DNA from: Rhipicephalus microplus | Lineage: Eukaryota; Arthropoda; Arachnida; Ixodida; Ixodidae | Assembly (NCBI RefSeq): GCF_043290135.1 | Contig: NC_134707.1 | Span: forward strand, 142,787,319 to 142,851,318 | DNA: 64,000 nucleotides | Direction of reading: 5' to 3' | In this document: in pieces, positions 12,641 through 26,100 of the stretch | Layout: each line of letters starts with the position of its first letter | How positions within the stretch are numbered: position 1 is the first letter of the stretch | Program-made: the position numbers and the translations under genes | Notes under the pieces: model-generated | The model's database searches: none | Told to the model about the DNA's origin: nothing | Seen by the model: the letters and a program-made list of their open reading frames with translations, nothing else

Positions 12641-15600
12641 GAACCTCACAACTAGAAACTCCACAACTAGAAACTCCACAACTGGAAACTCCACAGTCAG
12701 AAACTCCACAACTAGGAACTCCAACACTAGAAACTCCACAACTAGAAATTCCTCAACTAGAGACTCAACAACTAGAGACTCCTAAACTAAAAGCTCCACA
12801 ACTAGAAACTTTACAACTAGAAACTCCGCAACTAGAAACCCGACAACTAGAAACTCCACAGCTAGAAACTCCGCAACTAGAAACTCTCCAACTAGAAACT
12901 CCACAACTAGAAACTCTGCAACTTGAAACTCCGTCTCTAGAAACTCTGCAACTAGAAACTCCGCAACTAGAAACTCCACGGCTAGAAACCCCACAACTAC
13001 GAACTTCACAACTAGAAACTCAGCAACTAGAGACTGCACAACTAGAAACTCTATAGCTAGACACTTCACAACTAGAAACTCCACAACTAGAAACTCAACA
13101 ACTAGAAACTCTACTACTAGAGACTCCACAAATAGAAACTCCACAACTAGAAACTCCACAACTACGAACCTCTCAACTAAAAACTCCACAACTTGAAACT
13201 CTGCAATCAGAAACTCCACAACTAGAAAACTCCTCAACTAGAAACTCTGCAACTAGAAACTCCGCAACTAGGAACTCCACAGCTAGAAACCCCACAACTT
13301 GAACTACCACAACTAGATACTCCACAAATACAAATTCCTCAACTACGAACCCGACAACTAGAAGCTCCACAACTAGAAACTCCACAACTAGAAACTCCAC
13401 AACTTGAGAGTTCGCAACTAGAAACTCCACAACTAGAGACTCCACAACTAGAAACTCCACCACTAGAAACTCCACAACTACGAACCTCACAACTAGAAAC
13501 TCCGCGACTAGAAACTTCGCAACTGGAAACTCCACAGTCAGAAACTCCACAACTAGGAACTCAGACACTAGAAACTCCACAACTTGAAATTCCTCAACTA
13601 AAAGCTCCACATCTAGAAACTCAACAACTAGAAACTCCACAGCTAGAAACTCCACAACTACAATCTCCACAACTTGAAACCCAACAAATAGATACTCCAC
13701 AACTACAGACTCCACAACTTGAAACACCACAACTAGATACTCCACAACTACAACTTCCGCAACTAGAAACTCCACAACTAGAAACTCCACAACTAGAAAC
13801 TCCCCAACATGAAACTCCACAACTAGAATCTCTGCAACTAGAAACTCCGCCTCTAGAAACTCTGCAACTAGAAACTCCGCAATGAGAAACTCCACAGCTA
13901 GAAACTTCACTACTTGAAACACCACAACTAGATATTCCACAACTACGAATTCCACAACTAGAAACTCCACAACTAGAAACTCCGCAACTAGAAGCTCCGC
14001 AACTAGAAACTCCACAGCTAGAATCTTCACAACTTGAGACTTCGCAACTAGAAACTCGGCAACTGGAAACCCAACAACCAGGAACTCCACAACTAGAGCT
14101 CCACAACTTGAAACCCAACAAATAAATACTCCACAACTACAGACTCCACAACTTGAAACACCACAACTAGATACTCCAAAATTACAAGCTCCCCGACTGG
14201 AACTCCCCAACTAGAAACTCCACAGCTTGAAACTCCGCAACTAGAAACTCCGCAACTAGAAACTCCACAACAAGAAAACTCAGCAACTAGAAACTCAACA
14301 ACTAGAAACTTCACCACTAGAAACTCCACAATTGAGATATCGCAACTAGAAACTCCACAACTAGAAACTCTACTACCTGAGCCTCCACAACCAGAAACTC
14401 CACAACTAGAAACTCCACAACTACGAACCTCACAGCTAAAAACTCCACAACTTGAAACTCTGCAACTAGAAACTCCGCAACTAGAAACTCCACAGCTAGA
14501 AACTCCAAAACTAGAAACTCCACAGCTAGAGACTCCACAACTAGAAACTCCACAACTTGCAACCCAACAAATAGATACTCCACAACTACAGACTCCACAA
14601 CTTGAAACACCACATCTACATACTCCACCACTACAAATTCCGAAACTAGAAACTCCACAACTAGAAACTCCGCAACTAGAAACTCCCCAACTAGAAACTC
14701 CACAACTAGAAACTCTGCAACTAAAAACTCGGCAACTAGAAACTTTGCAACTAAAAACTCCGCAACTAGAAACTTCACAGCTTGAAACCCCACAACTATA
14801 AACTTCACAACTAGAAACTCAACAACTAGAGACTGCACAACTAGAGACTCCGCAACTAGAAACTCCGTAACTAGAAACTCCACAACTTGAAACTCCGCCA
14901 CTAGAATCTCCACAACTAGAAAACTCCGCAACTAGAAACTATGCAACTAGAAACTCTGCAACTAGAAACTCCACAGCTAGAAACTCTACTACTAGAGACT
15001 CCACAACTAGAAAACTCCGCATCTAGAAACTCTGCAACTAGAAACTCCGCAACTAAAAACTCCACAACTTGAAACTCTGTAATCAGAAACTCCACAACTA
15101 GAAAACTCCTCAACTAGAAACTCTGCAACTAGAAACTCCGCAACTAGGAACTCCACAGCTAGAAACCCCACAACTTGAACTACCACAACTAGATACTCCA
15201 CAAATACAAATTTCACAACTACGAACCCGAAAACTAGAAGCTCCACAACTAGAAACTCCACAACTAGAAACTCCACAACTTGAGAGTTCGCAACTAGAAA
15301 CTCCACAACTAGAGACTCCACAACTAGAAACTCCACCACTAGAAACTCCACAACTACGAACCTCACAACTAGAAACTCCGCGACTAGAAACTTCGCAACT
15401 GGAAACTCCACAGTCAGAAACTCCACAACTAGGAACTCAGACACTAGAAACTCCACAACTTGAAATTCCTCAACTAAAAGCTCCACTTCTAGAAACTCAA
15501 CAACTAGAAACTCCACAGCTAGAAACTCCAAAACTACAATCTCCACAACTTGAAACCCAACAAATAGATACTCCTCAACTACAGACTCCACAACTTGAAA

Positions 15601-16536
15601 CACCACAACTAGATACTCCACAACTACAAATTCCGCAACTAGAAACTCCACAACTAGAAACTCCACAACTAGAAACTCCCCAACATGAAACTCCACAACT
15701 AGAATCTCTGCAACTAGAAACTCCGCAACTAGAAACTCTGCAACTAGAAACTCCGCAATAAGAAACTCCACAGCTAGAAACTTCGCTACTTGAAACACCA
15801 CAACTAGATATTCCACAACTACGAATTCCACACCTAGAAACTCCACAACTAGAAACTCCGCAACTAGAAGCTCCGCAACTAGAAACTCCACAGCTAGAAT
15901 CTCCACAACTTGAGACTTCGCAACTAGAAACTCGGCAACTAGAAACCCAACAACCAGACTCTCCACAACTAGAAACTCCGCAACTTGAAACCCAACAAAT
16001 AGATACTCCACAACTACAGACTCCACAACTTGAAACACCACAACTAGATACTCCAAAATTACAAGCTCCCCAACTGGAACTCCCCAACTAGAAACTCCAC
16101 AGCTTGAAACTCCGCAACTAGAAACTCCGCAACTAGAAACTCAACAACAAGAAAACTCAGCAACTAGAAACTCAACAACTAGAAACTTCACCACTAGAAA
16201 CTCCACAACTTGAGATATCGCAACTAGAAACTCCACAACTAGAAACTCTACTACTAGAGACTCCACAACTAGAAACTCCACAACTAGAAACTCCACAACT
16301 TGAAACTCTGCAACTAGAAACTCCGCAACTAGGAACTCCACAGCTAGAAACTCCAAAACTAGAAACTCCACAACTAGAGACTCCACAACTAGAAACTCCA
16401 CAAATTGCAACCCAACAAATAGATACTCCACAACTTGAAACACCACAACTAGATACTCCACCACTACAAATTCCGAAACTAGAAACTCCACAACAAGAAA
16501 CTCCGCAACTAGAAACTCCCCAACTAGAAACTCCAC
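12454..16536 (+). repeat. 4.08-kb tandem duplication P2, copy 1
   Basis: Matches 16537-20619 at an offset of 4082-4083. The left edge is at ACAGCTAGAAACCCC near 12453. The copy ends at CCCCAACTAGAAACTCCACA near 16536, where the sequence switches straight back to the GCTAGAAACCCC start. Differences seen include CCGTCTCTAG against CCGCCTCTAG near 12931, ACAGCTAG against ACAGATAG near 12860, CCGCCTCTAG against CCGCAACTAG near 13851, and AATGAG against AATAAG near 13881. The second half is more alike than the first. Within each copy, the CAGTCAG landmarks also show an internal spacing of about 1.877 kb. Confidence 0.9.
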
Positions 16537-19500
16537 AGCTAGAAACCCCACAACTTGAACTACCACAACTAGATACTCCACAAATACAAATTCCACAACT
16601 ACGAATCCCACAACTAGAAACTCCACCACTAGAAAATCCACAACTTGAGAGTTCGCAACTAGAAACTCCACAACTAGAGACTCCACAACTAGAAACTCCA
16701 CCACTAAAAACTCCACAACTACGAACCTCACAACTAGAAACTCCACAACTAGAAACTCCACAACTGGAAACTCCACAGTCAGAAACTCCACAACTAGGAA
16801 CTCCAACACTAGAAACTCCACAACTAGAAATTCCTCAACTAGAGACTCAACAACTAGAGACTCCTAAACTAAAAGCTCCACAACTAGAAACTTTACAACT
16901 AGAAACTCCGCAACTAGAAACCCGACAACTAGAAACTCCACAGATAGAAACTCCGCAACTAGAAACTCTCCAACTAGAAACTCCACAACTAGAAACTCTG
17001 CAACTTGAAACTCCGCCTCTAGAAACTCTGCAACCAGAAACTCCGCAACTAGAAACTCCACAGCTAGAAACCCCACAACTACGAACTTCACAACTAGAAA
17101 CTCAGCAACTAGAGACTGCACAACTAGAAACTCTATAGCTAGACACTTCACAACTAGAAACTCCACAACTAGAAACTCAACAACTAGAAACTCTACTACT
17201 AGAGACTCCACAACTAGAAACTCCACAACTAGAAACTCCACAACTACGAACCTCTCAACTAAAAACTCCACAACTTGAAACTCTGCAATCAGAAACTCCA
17301 CAACTAGAAAACTCCTCAACTAGAAACTCTGCAACTAGAAACTCCGCAACTAGGAACTCCACAGCTAGAAACCCCACAACTTGAACTACCACAACTAGAT
17401 ACTCCACAAATACAAATTCCACAACTACAAACCCGACAACTAGAAGCTCCACAACTAGAAACTCCACAACTAGAAACTCCAAAACTTGAGAGTTCGCAAC
17501 TAGAAACTCCACAACTAGAGACTCCACAACTAGAAACTCCACCACTAGAAACTCCACAACTACGAACCTCACAACTAGAAACTCCGCGACTAGAAACTTC
17601 GCAACTGGAAACTCCACAGTCAGAAACTCCACAACTAGGAACTCAGACACTAGAAACTCCACAACTTGAAATTCCTCAACTAAAAGCTCCACATCTAGAA
17701 ACTCAACAACTAGAAACTCCACAGCTAGAAACTCCACAACTACAATCTCCACAACTTGAAACCCAACAAATAGATACTCCACAACTACAGACTCCACAAC
17801 TTGAAACACCACAACTAGATACTCCACAACTACAACTTCCGCAACTAGAAACTCCACAACTAGAAACTCCACAACTAGAAACTCCCCAACATGAAACTCC
17901 ACAACTAGAATCTCTGCAACTAGAAACTCCGCAACTAGAAACTCTGCAACTAGAAACTCCGCAATAAGAAACTCCACAGCTAGAAACTTCACTACTTGAA
18001 ACACCACAACTAGATATTCCACAACTACGAATTCCACACCTAGAAACTCCACAACTAGAAACTCCGCAACTAGAAGCTCCGCAACAAGAAACTCCACAGC
18101 TAGAATCTCCAAAACTTGAGACTTCGCAACTAGAAACTCGGCAACTAGAAACCCAACAACCAGACTCTCCACAACTAGAAACTCCGCAACTTGAAACCCA
18201 ACAAATAGATACTCCACAACTACAGACTCCACAACTTGAAACACCACAACTAGATACTCCAAAATTACAAGCTCCCCAACTGGAACTCCCCAACTAGAAA
18301 CTCCACAGCTTGAAACTCCGCAACTAGAAACTCCGCAACTAGAAACTCCACAACAAGAAAACTCAGCAACTAGAAACTCAACAACTAGAAACTTCACCAC
18401 TAGAAACTCCACAATTGAGATATCGCAACTAGAAACTCCACAACTAGAAACTCTACTACCTGAGCCTCCACAACCAGAAACTCCACAACTAGAAACTCCA
18501 CAACTACGAACCTCACAGCTAAAAACTCCACAACTTGAAACTCTGCAACTAGAAACTCCGCAACTAGAAACTCCACAGCTAGAAACTCCAAAACTAGAAA
18601 CTCCACAGCTAGAGACTCCACAACTAGAAACTCCACAACTTGCAACCCAACAAATAGATACTCCACAACTACAGACTCCACAACTTGAAACACCACATCT
18701 ACATACTCCACCACTACAAATTCCGAAACTAGAAACTCCACAACTAGAAACTCCGCAACTAGAAACTCCCCAACTAGAAACTCCACAACTAGAAACTCTG
18801 CAACTAAAAACTCGGCAACTAGAAACTTTGCAACTAAAAACTCCGCAACTAGAAACTTCACAGCTTGAAACCCCACAACTATAAACTTCACAACTAGAAA
18901 CTCAACAACTAGAGACTGCACAACTAGAGACTCCGCAACTAGAAACTCCGTAACTAGAAACTCCACAACTTGAAACTCCGCCACTAGAATCTCCACAACT
19001 AGAAAACTCCGCAACTAGAAACTATGCAACTAGAAACTCTGCAACTAGAAACTCCACAGCTAGAAACTCTACTACTAGAGACTCCACAACTAGAAAACTC
19101 CGCATCTAGAAACTCTGCAACTAGAAACTCCGCAACTAAAAACTCCACAACTTGAAACTCTGCAATCAGAAACTCCACAACTAGAAAACTCCTCAACTAG
19201 AAACTCTGCAACTAGAAACTCCGCAACTAGGAACTCCACAGCTAGAAACCCCACAACTTGAACTACCACAACTAGATACTCCACAAATACAAATTTCACA
19301 ACTACGAACCCGAAAACTAGAAGCTCCACAACTAGAAACTCCACAACTAGAAACTCCACAACTTGAGAGTTCGCAACTAGAAACTCCACAACTAGAGACT
19401 CCACAACTAGAAACTCCACCACTAGAAACTCCACAACTACGAACCTCACAACTAGAAACTCCGCGACTAGAAACTTCGCAACTGGAAACTCCACAGTCAG

Positions 19501-20619
19501 AAACTCCACAACTAGGAACTCAGACACTAGAAACTCCACAACTTGAAATTCCTCAACTAAAAGCTCCACTTCTAGAAACTCAACAACTAGAAACTCCACA
19601 GCTAGAAACTCCAAAACTACAATCTCCACAACTTGAAACCCAACAAATAGATACTCCTCAACTACAGACTCCACAACTTGAAACACCACAACTAGATACT
19701 CCACAACTACAAATTCCGCAACTAGAAACTCCACAACTAGAAACTCCACAACTAGAAACTCCCCAACATGAAACTCCACAACTAGAATCTCTGCAACTAG
19801 AAACTCCGCAACTAGAAACTCTGCAACTAGAAACTCCGCAATAAGAAACCCCACAGCTAGAAACTTCGCTACTTGAAACACCACAACTAGATATTCCACA
19901 ACTACGAATTCCACACCTAGAAACTCCACAACTAGAAACTCCGCAACTAGAAGCTCCGCAACTAGAAACTCCACAGCTAGAATCTCCACAACTTGAGACT
20001 TCGCAACTAGAAACTCGGCAACTAGAAACCCAACAACCAGACTCTCCACAACTAGAAACTCCGCAACTTGAAACCCAACAAATAGATACTCCACAACTAC
20101 AGACTCCACAACTAGAAACACCACAACTAGATACTCCAAAATTACAAGCTCCCCAACTGGAACTCCCCAACTAGAAACTCCACAGCTTGAAACTCCGCAA
20201 CTAGAAACTCCGCAACTAGAAACTCAACAACAAGAAAACTCAGCAACTAGAAACTCAACAACTAGAAACTTCACCACTAGAAACTCCACAACTTGAGATA
20301 TCGCAACTAGAAACTCCACAACTAGAAACTCTACTACTAGAGACTCCACAACTAGAAACTCCGCAACTAGAAACTCCACAACTTGAAACTCTGCAACTAG
20401 AAACTCCGCAACTAGGAACTCCACAGCTAGAAACTCCAAAACTAGAAACTCCACAACTAGAGACTCCACAACTAGAAACTCCACAAATTGCAACCCAACA
20501 AATAGATACTCCACAACTTGAAACACCACAACTAGATACTCCACCACTACAAATTCCGAAACTAGAAACTCCACAACAAGAAACTCCGCAACTAGAAACT
20601 CCCCAACTAGAAACTCCAC
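16537..20619 (+). repeat. 4.08-kb tandem duplication P2, copy 2
   Basis: Second copy, immediately adjacent to the first. It ends near 20619, where the match to copy 1 stops at CCCCAACTAGAAACTCCACA and continues ACTGGAAACTCTGC instead. The 1-bp change in offset (4082 to 4083) shows one single-base indel between copies, which shifts the reading frame of everything downstream of it. Confidence 0.9.
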
Positions 20620-23130
20620 AACTGGAAACTCTGCAACTAAAAACTCGGCAACTAGTAACTTTGCAACTAGAAACTCTGCAACTAGAAACTCCATAGCTTG
20701 AAACCCCACAACTATAAACTTCCCAACTAGAAACTCAACAACTAGAGACTGCACAACTAGAGACTCCGCAACTAGAAACTCCGTAACTAGAAACTCCACA
20801 ACTTGAAACTCCGCCACTAGAATCTCCACAACTAGAAAACTCCGCAACTAGAAACTATGCAACTAGAAACTCTGCAACTAGAAACTCCACAGCTAGAAAC
20901 TCTACTACTAGAGACTCCACAACTAGAAAACTCCGCAACTAGAAACTCTGCAACTAGAAACTCCGCAACTAGGAACTCCACAGCTAGAAACCACACAACT
21001 TGAACTACCACAACTAGATACTCCACAAATACAAATTCCACAACTACCAACCCGACAACTAGAAGCTCCACAACTAGAAACTCCACAACTTGAGAGTTCG
21101 CAACTAGAAACTCTACAACTCGAAACTCCACAACTAGAGACTCCACAACTAGAAACTCCACCACTAGAAACTCCACAACTACGAACCTCAAGACTAGAAA
21201 CTCCACAACTGGAAACTCCACAGTCAGAAACTCTACAACTAGGAACTCAGACACAAGAAACTCCACAACTTGAAATTCCTCAACTAAAAGCTCCACAACT
21301 AGAAACTTTACAACTAGAAATTCCGCAACTAGAAACCCGACAACTAGAAACTCCACAACTAGAAACTCGGCAACTAGAAACTCCCCAACTAGAAACTCCA
21401 CAACTAGAAACTCGACAACTTGAGACTTCGCAAATAGAAACTCGTCAACTAGGAACTCAACAACTAGAAACTCCACAGCTACAAACTCCACAACTAGAAA
21501 CTCCACAACTTGAAACCCAACAAATAGATACTCCACAACTACAGACTCCACAACTTGAAACTCTGCAACTAGAAACTTCACAACTAGAAAACTCCGCAAC
21601 TAGAAACTCTGCAACTAGAAACTCCGCAACTAGGAACTCCACAGCTAGAAACCCCACAACTTGAACTACCACAACTAGATACTCCACAAATACAAATACC
21701 ACAACTACGAACCCTACAACTAGAAACTCCACAACTAGAAACTCCACAACTTGAGAGTTCGCAACTAGAAACTCCACAACTAGAAACTCCACAACTAGAA
21801 ACTCCGCAACTGGAAACTCCACAGTCAGAAACTCCACAACTAGGAACTCCAACACTAGAAAATCCACAACTAGAAATTCCTCATCTAGAGACTCAACAAC
21901 TAGAGACTCCTAAACTAAATACTCCACAACTAGAAACTTTACAACTAGAAACTCCGAAACTAGAAACCCGACAACTAGAAACTTCACAACTGGAAACTCT
22001 GCAACTAGAAACTCCGCAACTAAAAACTCCACAGCTAGAAACCCCACAACTATAAACTTCACAACTAGCAACTCAACAGCTAGAGACTGCTTAACTAGAG
22101 ACTCCACAACTAGAAACTCCACAACTGCAAACTCCGCAACTAGAATCTCCACGACTAGAAAACTCCGCAACTAGAAACTCTGCAACTAGAAACTCCGCAA
22201 CTAGAAACTCCACAGCTAGAAACTCCTTAGCTTGAAACATTACAACTAGATACTCCACAACTACAAATTCCACAACTAGAAACTCCACAACTAGAAACTC
22301 CGCAACTAGAAACTCCGCAACTAAAACTCCACAGCTAGAAACTCCACAACTTGAAACTCTGCAACTAGAAACTCCACAACTAGAAAACTCCGAAACTAGA
22401 AATTCTGCAACTAGAAACTCCGCAACTAGGAACTCCACAGCTAGAAACCGCACAACTTGAACTACCACAACTAGATACTCCACAAATACAAATTCCACAA
22501 CTACGAATCCCACAACTAGAAACTCCACAACTAGAAACTCCACAACTAGAGACTCCACAACTAGAAACTCCACAACTACGAACCTCACAACTAGAAACTC
22601 CACAACTAGACACTCCACAACAGGAAACTCCACAGTCAGAAACTCCACAACTAGGAACTCCAACACTAGAAACTCCACAACTAGAAATTCCTCAATTAGA
22701 GACTCAACAACTAGAGACTCCTAAACTAAAAGCTCCACAACTAGAAACTTTACAACTAGAAACTCCGCGACTAGAAACCCGACAACTCGAAACTGCACAA
22801 CTAGAAACTCCGCAACCAGAATCTCCCCAACTAGAAATTCCACAACTAGAAACTCTGCAACTTCAAACTCCGCAATTAGAAACTCTGCAACTAGAAACTC
22901 CGCAACTAGAAACTCCACAGCTAGAAACCCCACAACTACGAACTTCACAACTAGAAACTCAGCAACTAGAGACAGCACAACTAGAAACTCTATAGCCAGA
23001 CACTTCACAACTAGAAACTCCACAACTAGAAACTCAACAACTAGAAACTCTACTACTAGAGACTCCACAACTAGAAACTCCACAACTAGAAACTCCACAA
23101 CTACGAACCTCACAACTAGAAACTCCACAA
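20620..23130 (+). repeat. Family A interval between P2 and P3
   Basis: No gene. Most of it is block R copy 2 and its continuation, which follows 5.1-5.7 kb. Two units of unusual length are visible: CTCAAGACTAG near 21188 (a lost CAA) and CAACTAAAACTCCAC near 22320 (a 14-mer lacking one A). Confidence 0.8.
20925..22550 (+). repeat. Long-range paralogous block R, copy 2
   Basis: Direct-orientation partner of 3290-5104, shortened by loss of units. One loss removes the CACTAGGGACTCC part near 4170: copy 2 goes from GAGAGTTCGC units straight to the CTGGAAACTCCACAGTCAG landmark at about 21822. The block continues rightward in register with 5.1-6.2 kb up to about 23.7 kb. Confidence 0.7.
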
Positions 23131-26100
23131 CTTGAAACTCTGCAACCAGAAACTTCACAACTAGAAAACTCCGCAACTAGAAACTCTGCAACTAAAAACT
23201 CCGCAACTAGGAACTCCACAGCTAGAAACCCCACAACTTGAACTACCACAACTACAAACTCCACAAATACAAATTCCATAACTACGAACCCGACAACTAG
23301 AAACTCCACAACTAGAAACTCCACAACTAGAAACTCCACAAAATGAGAGTTCGCAACTAGAAACTCTACAACTAGAAACTCCACAACTAGAGACTCCACA
23401 ACTAGAAACTCCACCACTAGAAACTCCACAACTACGAACCTCACAACTAGAAACTCCACAACTAGAAACTCCGCAACTGGAAACTCCACAGTCAGAAACT
23501 CCAAAACTAGGAACTCCAACACTAGAAACTTCACAGCTAGAAACCCCACAACTATAAACTTCACAACTAGAAACTCAACAACTAGAGACTGCACAACTAG
23601 AAACTCCACAGCTAGAAACTCCACAACTAGACAATCCGCAACTAGAAACTCCACAACTTCAAACTCCGCCACTAGAATCTCCACAACTAGAAAACTCCGC
23701 AACTAGAAACTCTGCATCTAGAAACTCCGCAACTAGAAACTCCACAGCTAAAAACTCCACAACTTGAAACATTACAACTAGATAGTCCACAACTACAAAT
23801 TCCACAACTAGAAACTCCACAACTAGAAACTCCGCAACTAGAAACTCCGCAACTTCAAACTCCACAGCTAGAAACTCCACAACTAGAAACTCTGCAACTA
23901 GAAACTCCACAACTAGAAAACTCCGCAACTAGAAACTCTGCAATTAGAAACTCCGCAACTAGGAACTCCACAGCTAGAAACCCCACAACTTGAACTACCA
24001 CAACTAGATACTCCACATTTACAAATTCCATAACTACGAATCCCACAACTAGAAACTCCACAGCTAGAAACTCCACAACTAGAAACTCCACAACTAGAGA
24101 CTCCACAACTAGAAACTCCACAACTACGAACCCCACAACTACGAACCCCAGAACTAGAAACTCCACAACTAGAAACTCCAACTCTTGAGACTCCACAAAT
24201 AGAAACTCCACAACTACGAACCCCACAACTACGAACCCCACAACTAGAAACTCAACAACTAGAAACTCTATTACTGGAGACTCCACAACTAGAAACTTCA
24301 CAACTAGAAACTCCACAACTACAAACCTCACAACTAGAAAACTCCGCAACTAGAAACTCAGCAACTAGAAACTCCGCAACTAGGAACTCCACAACTAGAA
24401 ACCCCACAACTTGAACTACCACAACTAGATACTCCACAAATACAAATACCACAACTACGAACCCCACAACTAGAAACTCCACAACTAGAAACTGCACAAC
24501 TTGAGAGTTCGCAACTAGAAACTCCACAACTAGAAACTCTACAACTTGAGACTCCACAACTAGAAACTCTACCATTAGAAACTCCACAACTACGAACCTC
24601 ACAACTAGAAACTCCACAACTAGAAACTCCGCAACTGGAAACTCCACAGTCAGAAACTCCAAAACTAGGAACTCCAACACTAGAAACTTCACAGCTAGAA
24701 ACCCCACAACTATAAACTTCACAACTAGAAACTCAACAACTAGAGACTGCACAACTAGAAACTCCACAGCTAGAAACTCCACAACTAGACAATCCACAAC
24801 TAGAAACTCCACAGCTTGTAACTCCGCAACTAGAAACTCCACAACTAGAAACTCTGCAACTAGAAACTCCACAACTAGAAACTCTGCAACTAGAAACTCC
24901 GCAACTAGAAACTTCACAGCTAGAAACCCCACAACTATAAACTTCACAACTAGAAACTCAATAAATAGAGACTGCACAACTAGAAAATCCACAGCTAGAA
25001 ACTCAACAACTAGAAACTCCAGAACTGGAGACTCCACAACTAGAAACTCCACCACTAGAAACTCCACAACTACGAACCTCACAACTAGAAACTCCACAAC
25101 TAGAAACTCCACAGCAAGAAACTCTACTACTAGAGACTTCACAACTAGAAAACTCCGCAACTAGAAACTCTGCAACTAGAAACTCCGCAACTAGGAACTC
25201 CACAGCTAGAAACCCCACAACTTGAACTACCACAATTAGATACTCCACAAATACAAATTCCACAACTACGAATCCCACAACTAGAAACTCCACCACTAGA
25301 ATCTCCACAACTTGAGAGTTCGCAACTAGAAACTCCACAACTAGAGACTCCACAACTAAAAACTCCACACCTACGAACCTCACAACTAGAAACTCCACAA
25401 CTAGAAACTCCACAACTGGAAACTCCACAGTCAGAAACTCCACAACTAGGAACTCCAACACTAAAAACTCCACAACTAGAAATTCCTCAACTAGAGACTC
25501 AACAACTAGAGACTCCTAAACTAGAAGCTCCACAGCTAGAAACTCCACAACTTGAAACTCTGCAACTAGAAACTTCACAACTAGAAAACTCCGCAACTAG
25601 AAACTCTGCAACTTGAAACTCCTCAACTAGGAACTCCACAGCTAGAAACCCCACAACTTGAACTACCACAACTAGATACTCCACAAATACAAATTCCACA
25701 ACTACGAATCCCACAACTAGAAACTCCACCACTAGAAACTCCACAACTTGAGAGTTCGCAACTAGAAACTCCACAACTAGAAACTCCACAACTAGAAACT
25801 CCACAACTAGAAACTCCACCACTAAAAACTCCACAACTACGAACCTCACAACTAGAAACTCCACAACTGGAAACTCCACAACTGGAAACTACACAGTCAG
25901 AAACTCCACAACTAGGAACCCCAACACTAGAAACTCCACAACTAGAAATTCCTCAACTAGAGACTCCTAAACTAAAAGCTCCACAACTAGAAACTTTACA
26001 ACTAGAAACTCCGCAACTAGAAACCCGACAACTAGAAACTCCACAACTAGAAACTCCGCAACTAGAAACTCCCCAACTAGAAACTCCACAACTAGAAACT

